In this document: one piece after another, positions 16,351 through 24,520 of the stretch | How positions within the stretch are numbered: the first letter of the stretch is position 1 | How the letters are laid out: each line of letters begins with the position of its first letter | DNA from: Phycisphaerales bacterium | Lineage (GTDB): Bacteria > Planctomycetota > Phycisphaerae > UBA1845 > UTPLA1 | Assembly (NCBI GenBank): GCA_020639075.1 | Contig: JACKHI010000001.1 | Coordinates: 3,100,001-3,164,000 of the forward strand | DNA: 64,000 bases | Direction: 5' to 3' | Program-made: the position numbers and the translations under genes | Notes under the pieces: generated by a model | Database searches by the model: none | Told to the model about the DNA's origin: nothing | What the model saw: only the letters and a program-made list of their open reading frames with translations

Positions 16351-18336
16351 TTATTCTTGCGTTTTGACTTTTTCCGATTTTGACGTTTCAGCCGATCTTC
16401 TCACAAACGCCTCGATCGCCTGATACTCCGGCAGGCCAAGCTTATCGTACGCCTCCGCCGTATTTCGATTCCGATCTTCTGCCCGCTGCCAGAATTCCCG
16501 CGCATCGCTCGGCCCCGGAAACAGCGCCTTGTCCTTCTGCGACTGATGTCGAAAAACCGCCAGGCGCTTGCGCTCCACTTCATCCGGGCTCAGCGGCACG
16601 GCCATGTCAATCTCATGCGGCTCCCACTCCTGCCACGCGCCGCGATAGTGCCACACGTCGCACGTCCGCATCCAATCCCGATCGCGCAGCGTCTCAATCG
16701 CCCGTTCGATCGCCGACAGGCACACGCGATGCGTCCCGTGCGGGTCCGACAGATCGCCCGCCGCGTAAATCTGGTGCGGCTTCACGCGCTCCAACAGCGC
16801 CGCGACGATCAGGACATCCTTGTCGCTCAGCCGATCCTTGCGCACGCGCCCCGTCTCGTAGAACGGCAGGTCCAGAAAGTGAATCCGCTCGCTCGCCACG
16901 CCGGCGAATCGCGCCGCCGCCCGCGCTTCGGTCCGCCGAATCAATCCCTTGATTCGCTGCAGCTCCACGCTGTCGACATCCCCCGGCGCCTTCTCGCCGA
17001 TAAATCGATGAATCGCCTCGCGAATGCCCGCAACCTTCTCCTCGCTCATCAGCGAAAACGCGCCGCAGAACTCGTTCACGAAGTCCGTCATCCGCACGGC
17101 CTCATCGTCCCACACGGCGATATTCCCCGACGTCTGATAGGCGACGTGCACGCCGTGCCCCTGCTCGCACAAGCGAATCAACGTGCCGCCCATCGAAATC
17201 ACGTCGTCATCCGGATGCGGGCTGAATACGACGATCCGCTTCGGAAACTCACCGTTCGGACCCGTCGACGCCTCGCCGTTCGGTTTGCCGCCCGGCCAGC
17301 CCGTGATCGTGTTCTGCATCCGCTTGAAGACTTCGATGTTGATGTCGTACGCACTGCCGCGCGACGCGATCAACCCCTGAAGGCCGTTCTCGTTGTAGTC
17401 CTCTTCCACGAGTTTCAGAATCGGCTTTCCCACGCGCGACGCCAGCCAGATAACGGCCCGACGGACCGTCGGCGCATTCCACTCGCCGCCGAATTTCACG
17501 ATCGGTCCCAACAGCCACGGCGTCTTGATCGCCGTCAATTCGCCGGCAGCCGCACGATCCGCGATGAAATCCACGCATGGATGGCTCTGCAGAAAGCTCG
17601 CCGCGACGGACGCCGTGACTTCGCCCTCGATGGCACGCGCCAGAATCGACGCCTTCTGCTCGCCGAACGCCAGCAGCAATACGCGCTTCGCTTCGAGAAT
17701 CGTCCCCACGCCCATCGTGATCGCGCGCCGGGGTACGTTACGCTCGCCGAAAAAGTCCGACGCCGCGTCCATCCGCGTCACGCGATCCAGTGTGATCAAT
17801 CGCGTGCGACTCAGCTTCGACGAACCCGGCTCGTTGAAACCGATGTGACCTGTCCGGCCGATCCCGAGGATCTGCAGATCCAGCCCGCCCGCTTCGCGAA
17901 TCTGCCCCTCGTAATCTCTGCAATACGCCTCGACGGCTTCCAGCGGAATCGTCCCATCCGGTATATGCACATTCGCCGGATCGATGTCGATGTGATCGAA
18001 CAACGACTCCGCCATGAACCGATGATAGCTCTGAATCGCAATCGGATTCATCGGCCAGTATTCGTCGAGATTGAACGTCACGACGTTCGCGAACGAAACG
18101 CCCTCGTCGCGATGCAGCCGGACGAGTTCGTCGTAAACGCCCTGCGGCGTCGACCCCGTCGCCAAACCGAGCACGGCCCGGCGCCCTTCGCGAGCCCTCG
18201 CCTGGATCAGATCGGTGATCTCCCGCGCGACGGCAATCGCTGCGTCCGTATTGAAGTCGAAAACTCGAACCTTGTGGCTCGATTCAACCGTCTTGCCGAT
18301 GTCCGCCGCCTGAAGTGTCAGAACCGAACCGAGCAT
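16351..18336 (-). CDS. nagB: Glucosamine-6-phosphate deaminase fused to a PIG-L deacetylase domain
   Basis: 661-aa two-domain protein. Residues 20-300 are NagB, which converts glucosamine-6-P to fructose-6-P and ammonia: LATGSTPQG (58-66), TFNLDEYW (Asp91) and GHIGFNEPGSS. The catalytic-loop Asp of E. coli NagB is Thr here (GRTGH), a variant I associate with long NagB-PIG-L proteins. Residues 365-640 are a PIG-L/LmbE zinc amidase: FSPHPDDDVISMGG (371-384) with the HPDD metal motif and later DPHGTHR. The fusion may couple N-deacetylation to deamination. The start was fixed by AAGGAG nine nt upstream of the second in-frame ATG, 30 nt inside the longer frame. The last residues (SKSEKVKTQE) are encoded by an AT-rich J repeat. 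Confidence 0.9.
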   Translation of the reverse strand: MLGSVLTLQAADIGKTVESSHKVRVFDFNTDAAIAVAREITDLIQARAREGRRAVLGLATGSTPQGVYDELVRLHRDEGVSFANVVTFNLDEYWPMNPIAIQSYHRFMAESLFDHIDIDPANVHIPDGTIPLEAVEAYCRDYEGQIREAGGLDLQILGIGRTGHIGFNEPGSSKLSRTRLITLDRVTRMDAASDFFGERNVPRRAITMGVGTILEAKRVLLLAFGEQKASILARAIEGEVTASVAASFLQSHPCVDFIADRAAAGELTAIKTPWLLGPIVKFGGEWNAPTVRRAVIWLASRVGKPILKLVEEDYNENGLQGLIASRGSAYDINIEVFKRMQNTITGWPGGKPNGEASTGPNGEFPKRIVVFSPHPDDDVISMGGTLIRLCEQGHGVHVAYQTSGNIAVWDDEAVRMTDFVNEFCGAFSLMSEEKVAGIREAIHRFIGEKAPGDVDSVELQRIKGLIRRTEARAAARFAGVASERIHFLDLPFYETGRVRKDRLSDKDVLIVAALLERVKPHQIYAAGDLSDPHGTHRVCLSAIERAIETLRDRDWMRTCDVWHYRGAWQEWEPHEIDMAVPLSPDEVERKRLAVFRHQSQKDKALFPGPSDAREFWQRAEDRNRNTAEAYDKLGLPEYQAIEAFVRRSAETSKSEKVKTQE

Positions 18337-18391
18337 CGCATGCACTCCTTCGCATCGCCACTCCATCGAAAATCAGGGAAGCACGGCACAT

Positions 18392-19444
18392 CTACGCGTC
18401 GAACAACCCCGCCTCGTCCGCACCCGATTCCGAATGCGACGCCGGCGCTTTCAGCCCCAGATGCGTGTAAGCCTTCGGCATCGCGCATCGCCCCTGCCGC
18501 GTCCGCGTAATGAAACTCCGCTGCAACAGAAACGGCTCGACCATGTCTTCAAGCGTGTCGCGCGACTGCCCCATCGTCGCCGCGATCGCCTCGATCCCTG
18601 CCGGTCCCCCGCGATACGTCTCAATCAACGCCGTCAGATAGGCGCGATCCAGCCGATCCAGCCCCGAACCGTCGATCTCCTCGATTCGTAGCGCCTGTTC
18701 GACGACAGCCGTCGTGATCCGACCGTCCCCCTTCACCTGTGCGTAGTCGCGAATCCGCTTTAGCAGTCGATTCGCCACGCGCGGCGTGCCTCGCGAACGT
18801 TCGGCGATCATCGCCATCGCGTCCGGCGCCGCCTCGATTTCCAGCCGTTTCGCCGAGCGCCCCAGGATCTCCGTCAGATCCTCGGCGTCGTAGAAGTCCA
18901 GATGATAGCGCAGACCAAACCGATCGCGCATTGCCGGCGACAGCATTCCCGCACGTGTCGTTGCGCCGATCAGCGTGAAGCGCTTCAGGCGGAAGTTGAC
19001 GGTCCGACCGCCGACGCCGCCGTCGATCGTGAAATCGACGCGGAAGTCCTCCATCGCCGGATAGAGAAACTCCTCGACGACCTTGTTGAGCCGATGGATC
19101 TCATCGACGAACAGAATGTCGCCCTCGCCGAGATTCGTCAGCGTGCTCATCAACTCGCCCGGCTTCACAATCGCCGGACCGCTTGTGATGCGAATGCGCT
19201 CGGCAACGCCCATCTCCTCCGCGATCACATGCGCCAGCGTCGTCTTGCCGAGCCCGGGCGGTCCATCCAATAGCACGTGCTCCAACGGGTCCTTCCGCTG
19301 ACGCGCCGCGCCGATTGCAATAGACAACTGATCGATCACGGCGCGCTGACCCACCCATTCGTCGAACTTCTTCGGCCGCAATGCCCAGTTCGAAGGTTCT
19401 TCGACCTCGCTCCGGACGTCTGTACTGATGATTCGATCGCGCAT
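18392..19444 (-). CDS. ruvB: Holliday junction branch-migration ATPase RuvB
   Basis: 350-aa AAA+ motor that drives Holliday junction migration with RuvA. Walker A is GPPGLGKTT (61-69), Walker B is LFVDEIH (111-117), and sensor 1 is IGATTRAG (159-166); the C-terminal winged helix follows with TYRGGPAGIEAIA and RTRQGR. Full family length. It follows ruvA by 19 nt in the order ruvC-ruvA-ruvB on the minus strand, so the three resolvasome genes should be co-transcribed. Confidence 0.97.
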   Translation of the reverse strand: MRDRIISTDVRSEVEEPSNWALRPKKFDEWVGQRAVIDQLSIAIGAARQRKDPLEHVLLDGPPGLGKTTLAHVIAEEMGVAERIRITSGPAIVKPGELMSTLTNLGEGDILFVDEIHRLNKVVEEFLYPAMEDFRVDFTIDGGVGGRTVNFRLKRFTLIGATTRAGMLSPAMRDRFGLRYHLDFYDAEDLTEILGRSAKRLEIEAAPDAMAMIAERSRGTPRVANRLLKRIRDYAQVKGDGRITTAVVEQALRIEEIDGSGLDRLDRAYLTALIETYRGGPAGIEAIAATMGQSRDTLEDMVEPFLLQRSFITRTRQGRCAMPKAYTHLGLKAPASHSESGADEAGLFDA

Positions 19445-19463
19445 GAGATTGCTCGATGCCTGC

Positions 19464-20105
19464 TTACGCCTTCAGCGCCCGGCCCTCGTTCTTGAGCCGG
19501 TACACCGCCGTCACCCATTCGTCCGCGCCGTTCAGTCGCTCGTTCGCCTGCGCAATCCGCGCGATCCAACGCTCCGCATCATTCCGACTGTCGCCCCACG
19601 CCACGAGAATCTCGATCGCATCCTGCTGATCCGCCGAAAACGCGGGACGCGCGACTGCCTCATGCACGATGTCCGCCATCGCATACGTTCGCGCCTTGCC
19701 GCGCAGTTCCGCAACGATCGTCTCGGCCATGCGCTTGCCGATGCCGGGCAGCTTCGTCAGCGCCGCGGCGTCGCCCGTTTCGATCGCCGCCGCAATCCGA
19801 CCGGCCGGCGTCGACAGCGCCTTCAGCGCTTTGCGAATACCCATGTTCTTCACGCTGATAAACAACCGGAAGAACGCCCGATCCTCAGCATGCAGAAATC
19901 CGACAAGCCGCGGTGTCAGGTTGGATCCCGCGCCGGAACCTTCGAAATACTGCAGCGTGTGCAGGGAAATCACGTCCCCCAGGTCCGCAGCCAGTTCCGA
20001 TCGGGCATACGCCGGCACCATCACTTCATACGACAGGCCATCGCGATCGATGATTGCGGCCTCGTCCGTCATTTCGACCAACTTGCCCTGGATTCGAACG
20101 ATCAT
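19464..20105 (-). CDS. ruvA: Holliday junction DNA helicase subunit RuvA
   Basis: 213-aa junction-binding subunit that loads RuvB. The N-terminal OB fold begins MIVRIQGKLVEM; tandem helix-hairpin-helix motifs occur around 70-130 (NMGIRKALKALS and KLPGIGKRMAETIVAEL); the C-terminal RuvB-binding helix bundle is near 155-205. The start at 20105 overlaps the ruvC stop codon by ATGA, a typical coupled junction; a longer open frame reaching into ruvC is a shadow. Confidence 0.95.
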   Translation of the reverse strand: MIVRIQGKLVEMTDEAAIIDRDGLSYEVMVPAYARSELAADLGDVISLHTLQYFEGSGAGSNLTPRLVGFLHAEDRAFFRLFISVKNMGIRKALKALSTPAGRIAAAIETGDAAALTKLPGIGKRMAETIVAELRGKARTYAMADIVHEAVARPAFSADQQDAIEILVAWGDSRNDAERWIARIAQANERLNGADEWVTAVYRLKNEGRALKA

Positions 20106-20638
20106 CGACCGCCCCCTGCCGCCATTGCCGCCTCGTCGCGCTGCGTCACTTCCGCGCAGACGGCGATCGCCAGCGCGTCGGCCACGTCCGCCGGCTCCGG
20201 TAACGCGCCCAATCCGAGCACGTGCGCAATCGCCTGCTGCATCTGCCGCTTGCCGGCGTGACCGTTGCCAGTCAGCGTCTTTTTGATTTTCGTCGCCGGC
20301 AGACTGAGCACGCGCACATTCGCGCGCGCCGCGGCCAACAGGATCACGCCGCGCGCATGCCCCATCATGATTGCCGTCCGAGGGTGTTTGTAGTGTGCAT
20401 AGAGCGCCTCGACGGCGACAAGATCCACTTCGTGCTCGTCGAGGATTTCCGCCAGGCCCGCATCGATCTCGCACAACCGCCTCTCGAGGGGCATCGACGC
20501 GTCCGATCGAACCACGCCCGCGTCAATCGCACGAAGCGGCGAGGTTTCGATCACGGCGTACCCCGTCCGCTCCAATCCCGGATCAACTCCGAGAATGCGG
20601 CGCGCAGAGCCGTCGGATGCGTCTAGTCGATGCGCCAC
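20102..20638 (-). CDS. ruvC: Crossover junction endodeoxyribonuclease RuvC
   Basis: 178-aa Holliday junction resolvase. The four acidic catalytic residues are visible: Asp19 in ILGVDPG, Glu77 in AVEALY, and Asp151 and Asp154 in PADVADALAIA. It has a short N-terminal extension (about 13 aa) compared with E. coli. Its start codon lies inside the last codons of cysS (16-nt overlap), and its TGA overlaps the ruvA ATG, so cysS-ruvC-ruvA-ruvB read as one tight operon. Confidence 0.95.
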   Translation of the reverse strand: MAHRLDASDGSARRILGVDPGLERTGYAVIETSPLRAIDAGVVRSDASMPLERRLCEIDAGLAEILDEHEVDLVAVEALYAHYKHPRTAIMMGHARGVILLAAARANVRVLSLPATKIKKTLTGNGHAGKRQMQQAIAHVLGLGALPEPADVADALAIAVCAEVTQRDEAAMAAGGGR

Positions 20639-22134
20639 CGAGTGCCGTCCTTGCCGTCCTCGAGCGTGATGCCGAGCTTCGTCAGTTCATCCCTGATGTG
20701 GTCGCCGATCGCATACTGCTTCGCTTCGCGGCTCATTTTCCGAACGTTCACGAGCAATTCGACGAGTTGCGGCAGCTTGCCGTCGTCCCCGATCGCCCTC
20801 GCCGCCGGCCGCCGCTCGAACAGGCCCAGCACGTTGCCCAGCGATACAAGCGTCCCGCCCGCCGCCCGCAGCATATTCCGCGGCAACTCGTCGGAATGCG
20901 TCTCCAGCTTCGCCGCGTCGATGTACTTGTTCATCGCGTTGGCGATCTCGAATAAGACCGCGATCGCCCCCGCCGTGTTGAAATCGTCGTCCATCTCCTC
21001 GAGAAACCGGACGCGCAGATGCATCAACTCGTCGAGGAGATCCCGACCGCGTGGATCCAGCTCCGCATCGCGCATGCGCTCGATCTGCATCTCCGGCTTG
21101 TAGGGATCCGAATTCGTCACGCGCTCAACGCGCTCCAGCAGTCGGCGGAACGTACCAAGGCCCGACTTCGCCGCCTTGAGCACCTCATCCGAAAAATCAA
21201 TCGGCGATCGATAGTGCGATTGGAGGATCAGGAATCGCAACGACTCCGGATCATGCTGCTTCAGCAGATTCGCGATCTGCAGCGACTCCATGACCTTGGC
21301 CATCTCCGGATCTGACTTCGCGATCTTCTTCGTGTTGAAACGCGTCAGACCGTGATGCATCCAGTATTTGGCGAACGTCTGCCCCGTCGCACATTCCGCC
21401 TGGGCGATTTCGTTCTCGTGATGCGGAAACTTCAGATCCAATCCGCCGCCGTGAATATCAAACGTCTTGCCAAGGTACTTCATCGCCATCGCCGAACACT
21501 CGATGTGCCAGCCGGGGCGCCCCACGCCCCACGGCGCCTGGTATTTCGCGCTCGCCGGCTCGCCCGGCTTCGCCGCCTTCCACAACGCGAAGTCCCCCGG
21601 GTTCCGCTTCGCCGCCTTGACGAGCCCCTCCCGCGTCCCCGACTCCTGATCGTCCGCCTTGCGATTCGTCAGCTTCCCGTAGTCCTCGTCCTTCGAGACG
21701 TCGAAATAGACGTCGCCCTCGACGACGTAGGCGTGGCCCTTCTCGATCAGATCGTTGATGTGATCGATGATCTCCTGGATATGCTCGCTCGCACGCGGCA
21801 TGTAGTCGATGTTCTTGACGCCCATCGCGCCCATCGCATCGACATATTGCCGCTCCAGATCGCGCGCCAGTTCGAGCATGTCGCGACCTTGCGCCTCCGC
21901 CTCCGCGATTAACTTGTCCTCCACGTCCGTCACGTTCAGAACCCACGTCACTTTGAAGTTCTTGAACGTGAGGTATCGTTTGATCACGTCGAAGATCACC
22001 GGGCCGACCGCGTGACCGATGTGCGACGGCTTGTACACCGTCGGTCCGCACAGGTAGATCCCGACCTCGCCCGGCTTGACCGAATCGAACAGTTCCTTCT
22101 CGCTCGTCAGCGTGTTATAGAGGCGTAGTGTCAT
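20623..22134 (-). CDS. cysS: Cysteinyl-tRNA synthetase
   Basis: 503-aa class-I aminoacyl-tRNA synthetase charging tRNA-Cys. The HIGH motif is intact (38-41), and the zinc ligands expected from E. coli CysRS are present: Cys29, Cys213, His238 and Glu242. The second signature, normally KMSKS, reads KIAKS (270-274) followed by DPEM rather than the usual SLGNF, a clear departure. The anticodon-binding helices follow, with length slightly above the family norm. The ATG at 22134 begins the conserved LRLYNTL; 17 residues upstream in frame are not conserved. It heads the cysS-ruvCAB group. Confidence 0.93.
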   Translation of the reverse strand: MTLRLYNTLTSEKELFDSVKPGEVGIYLCGPTVYKPSHIGHAVGPVIFDVIKRYLTFKNFKVTWVLNVTDVEDKLIAEAEAQGRDMLELARDLERQYVDAMGAMGVKNIDYMPRASEHIQEIIDHINDLIEKGHAYVVEGDVYFDVSKDEDYGKLTNRKADDQESGTREGLVKAAKRNPGDFALWKAAKPGEPASAKYQAPWGVGRPGWHIECSAMAMKYLGKTFDIHGGGLDLKFPHHENEIAQAECATGQTFAKYWMHHGLTRFNTKKIAKSDPEMAKVMESLQIANLLKQHDPESLRFLILQSHYRSPIDFSDEVLKAAKSGLGTFRRLLERVERVTNSDPYKPEMQIERMRDAELDPRGRDLLDELMHLRVRFLEEMDDDFNTAGAIAVLFEIANAMNKYIDAAKLETHSDELPRNMLRAAGGTLVSLGNVLGLFERRPAARAIGDDGKLPQLVELLVNVRKMSREAKQYAIGDHIRDELTKLGITLEDGKDGTRWRID

Positions 22135-22239
22135 ATGCTTGCAAGTTCTCGTTGTGTTCCACTTGTTCGACAATTCGCCGGACAACTCAGCCCGACGCTT
22201 CGCCGCATTCCGACGCTCGCTGCTCTGAAAATCGCCGAA

Positions 22240-22512
22240 AGGGTGCCATGCTTGCCCTCAAAGGCAAGCATGCCGGCGCGTTGTCGGCGACTTTCATCGG
22301 AAATGGCGAGCAAACCGATCATGCCGTCCTGGTGCGAGCTCTCTTGCTGGTACGAGAGTCCTTTCTCGTACCCATCCTCGCTGGTACGAGAATCCCTTCT
22401 CGTACCTATCCCCGATCGCTGGTACGAGAACCCCTTCTCGTACCTATCCCCGCGGGAATCCCCTCCCGCGGGTGGCCCACCCCTTCAGGGGTGGGGGCGC
22501 GACGACACGCAC
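22240..22512. repeat. Hairpin-repeat block (E, G x3, D) between cysS and ispF
   Basis: An E hairpin (CATGCTTGCC/GGCAAGCATG, 22249-22274), then about 60 bp shared with the 15-kb copy, then three related G hairpins (about 22335-22470) with stems ACGAGA-GTCCT-TTCTCGT, TACGAGA-ATCCC-TTCTCGTA and GTACGAGAA-CCCC-TTCTCGTAC. A CGGGAATCCCCTCCCG stem and a D hairpin (about 22468-22492) close the block. Fills the 391-nt gap between the two genes. Confidence 0.85.
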
Positions 22513-22525
22513 TCCACAGCGTTCA

Positions 22526-23020
22526 TCACACCCGCCGCAGCCCGGCGATCGCCGTACAGGCCATCGCGTCCCCGCGACCGACCGCGTCGACGCCCTCGTT
22601 CGTCTTCGCCTTCACACTGACGCATTCCGCGTCGAGCCCCAGCAATTCCGCGAGGCGCTCGGCAATGGCGGCCTTCATCGGCGACAACTTGGGCCGCTCC
22701 GCATGAATCACGATGTCGACGTTGACGGCAGCATACCCCAAATCCCGCACGCGCTCGACGATCTTCTCGAGCAGCTTTGTCGAGTCCACGCCGCGCCATT
22801 GCGGATCCGTATCCGGGAACTGCTCCCCGATGTCCGGCAACCCCGCCGCCCCGCAAAGCGCGTCGATCAACGCATGACAGACGATATCCCCATCGCTGTG
22901 CCCCGACAGCCGCTTGTCGTGCGGCACATCCACACCGCCCAGCCGAAGCCCGCTTCCCGGTTCCAGCCGATGCAAGTCCGTCCCGATCCCGATGCGATGA
23001 ATGATGTGATCCAAAGACAC
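22526..23020 (-). CDS. ispF: 2-C-methyl-D-erythritol 2,4-cyclodiphosphate synthase IspF
   Basis: 164-aa MEP-pathway enzyme making the cyclic diphosphate intermediate of isoprenoid synthesis. The metal ligands are visible: Asp15 and His17 in IGTDLHRL, and His49 in GDIVCHALIDAL. The conserved C-terminal KTNEGVDAVGRGDA follows. The GTG start was chosen because GTGAGG lies 6 nt upstream and the protein then has the family length; the longer open frame upstream only translates two H-type repeats. ispH, a later enzyme of the same pathway, lies 20 kb away on the same strand. Confidence 0.93.
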   Translation of the reverse strand: MSLDHIIHRIGIGTDLHRLEPGSGLRLGGVDVPHDKRLSGHSDGDIVCHALIDALCGAAGLPDIGEQFPDTDPQWRGVDSTKLLEKIVERVRDLGYAAVNVDIVIHAERPKLSPMKAAIAERLAELLGLDAECVSVKAKTNEGVDAVGRGDAMACTAIAGLRRV

Positions 23021-23037
23021 GGATACCTCACCCGTAG

Positions 23038-23054
23038 GGTGGGCCGTGCCCACC
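23038..23054 (-). promoter_or_regulatory. H-type hairpin upstream of the ispF start
   Basis: Read on the minus strand, GGTGGGC-ACG-GCCCACC forms a perfect 7-bp stem followed by CTAC and then the ispF Shine-Dalgarno, 17 nt from the start codon. The same hairpin precedes pfaD, and a stem-changed version precedes pfaC. Candidate 5' leader structure. Confidence 0.5.
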
Positions 23055-23078
23055 TTGAATTTCTCGATCTTGAGTTCG

Positions 23079-23391
23079 TAGGTCGGATCATCGACCCGAC
23101 ACGCCAACGCCGGGCGCCAAGCCAAACCCCAACGCTGGAGGCCCGCTCTCCCTACTTTTGACTTATTGACGTCTTCAAATTTCAGCTTTCCGCCGAGTGG
23201 CCCACCCCTTCAGGGGTGGGGTCACGATGATCGAACCCGTGGAATCTGCAGTCTTGCAGAGCGGGGCACGGCCCACCCTACCCTTTTTTTGATTTTGCTT
23301 GCTGGGACGAGATTCCCTTCGGGTACCCGTCCCCACGGGAATCCGTTCCCGACGGGTCCATTTCAGCTTTCAGCGTTTCGGTTTTCAGCTT
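23079..23391. repeat. Repeat block between ispF and dapF (H, J, D, G, J)
   Basis: An H relative (GGTCGGATCATCGACCCGAC, about 23081-23100), a J stretch (TTTTGACTTATTGACG, about 23155-23172), a D hairpin (about 23196-23222), a second H copy (about 23260-23280), a G-like stem, and J units (TTTCAGCTTTCAGCGTTTCG) directly 3' of dapF. No gene is supported here. Confidence 0.75.
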
Positions 23392-24279
23392 TCAACCGTT
23401 CCACGTCCCCGAAAACACCTCCGCCGCCGCACCCGTCATGAAAACAGACCCGTCCTCCTCGGGCCAGGCGATCTCCAGCTCACCCCCTGGCAAGTGCAGC
23501 AGCGTCGAACGATCGAACCGATCCTCCAGAACGCCCGCCACATGTACGGCGCACGCCCCCGTCCCGCACGCCTGCGTGATCCCGCTGCCGCGCTCCCACG
23601 TCCGCATCGTCGCTTCGCCGCGATGCGTCACCTGCACGACATGGAAATTCACGCGATTGGGGAACATTGCATGCCGCTCGACCAGCGGTCCGATCCGCTC
23701 CAGCTCGAACGCATTCACATCGTCGACGAATGCGACTGCGTGCGGATTCCCCATCGATACGCACGTGATATTCAGCGTCAGGCCGCCCACCTTCAACGCG
23801 GAATCGATGCAACGCTTGTAATCAAACACGATCGGTATCTCGCTTGACGCCAGGATGGGAGCCCCCATATCCACGCGCACCCGCTCGACTTTCCCGTCAC
23901 TTCCGAGATAAGCGATCAACGCCAGCACACCGCAATCCGTCTGGACGCGCACCAGCCGCTGCCCCGCGGGATCGTTCCCCGTCGGCGAACATAATCCATG
24001 ATCGACGGCATACTTGCCGACGCAACGCACGCCGTTTCCGCACATCTCGCCGCGCGAACCGTCGGCATTGAACATGATCATTCGGACATCGGCATCAACA
24101 CCCCTTTCCGGCGGTGCGATCAGAATGAGACCGTCCGACCCGATCCCCCGATGCCGATCGCTCACGACGCGCGAAATCTCCGGCGCCTCAACTGCCGACA
24201 TAGCAACGTCAAAGCAGTTGACGTAAACGTAATCATTCCCCAGCCCGTGCATCTTGGTAAACGCAAACTTCATGTTCAT
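23392..24279 (-). CDS. dapF: Diaminopimelate epimerase
   Basis: 295-aa cofactor-independent racemase that converts LL- to meso-diaminopimelate for lysine and peptidoglycan. Both catalytic thiols are present: Cys80 in EMCGNGVRC and Cys238 in TQACGTGACA. Other family marks are MHGLGNDYV at 10-18 and MGNPHAV near 176. Two ATG codons (24279 and 24273) are possible; the first is given. The gene stands between repeat blocks rather than in an operon. A DapF supports classic DAP peptidoglycan synthesis in this organism. Confidence 0.95.
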   Translation of the reverse strand: MNMKFAFTKMHGLGNDYVYVNCFDVAMSAVEAPEISRVVSDRHRGIGSDGLILIAPPERGVDADVRMIMFNADGSRGEMCGNGVRCVGKYAVDHGLCSPTGNDPAGQRLVRVQTDCGVLALIAYLGSDGKVERVRVDMGAPILASSEIPIVFDYKRCIDSALKVGGLTLNITCVSMGNPHAVAFVDDVNAFELERIGPLVERHAMFPNRVNFHVVQVTHRGEATMRTWERGSGITQACGTGACAVHVAGVLEDRFDRSTLLHLPGGELEIAWPEEDGSVFMTGAAAEVFSGTWNG

Positions 24280-24284
24280 TCCAT

Positions 24285-24520
24285 AGGGTGGCCCATCCTT
24301 TCAAGGATGGGGTCTCGATGATCGAACTCGAAAAGTGGCTGACGCCGCTCACACCACGACGGCTGGCCCACCCCTTCAGGGGTGGGGTCACGACGATACG
24401 CCCCCTGAAATCGCCGTACACCCATCCTACCACTCTTGACTTTTCGACTTTTTGACTTCTCGACGCTTTGACCTCCAGGCGCCTTACAGTTTTCAGCTTT
24501 CAGTTTTCGGCTTTCAGCGT
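24285..24520. repeat. Repeat block between dapF and the pfaC-like gene (D, D, J)
   Basis: A D hairpin with the variant stem CCCATCC-TTTCAA-GGATGGG (about 24292-24312), a standard D copy (about 24366-24387), then J sequence (CTTTTCGACTTTTTGACTTC and TTTCAGCTTTCAG units, 24433-24520) running directly to the 3' end of the megasynthase gene. Confidence 0.8.

Noticed and set aside
19464..20474. 336-aa extended ruvA frame
   Set aside because: The part upstream of 20105 overlaps ruvC in another frame; RuvA homology starts at MIVRIQGK.
22240..22512. Tandem terminators or a riboswitch
   Set aside because: The stems recur inside coding regions and many gaps, with no poly-T tract and no conserved aptamer core, so a repeat explanation is better.
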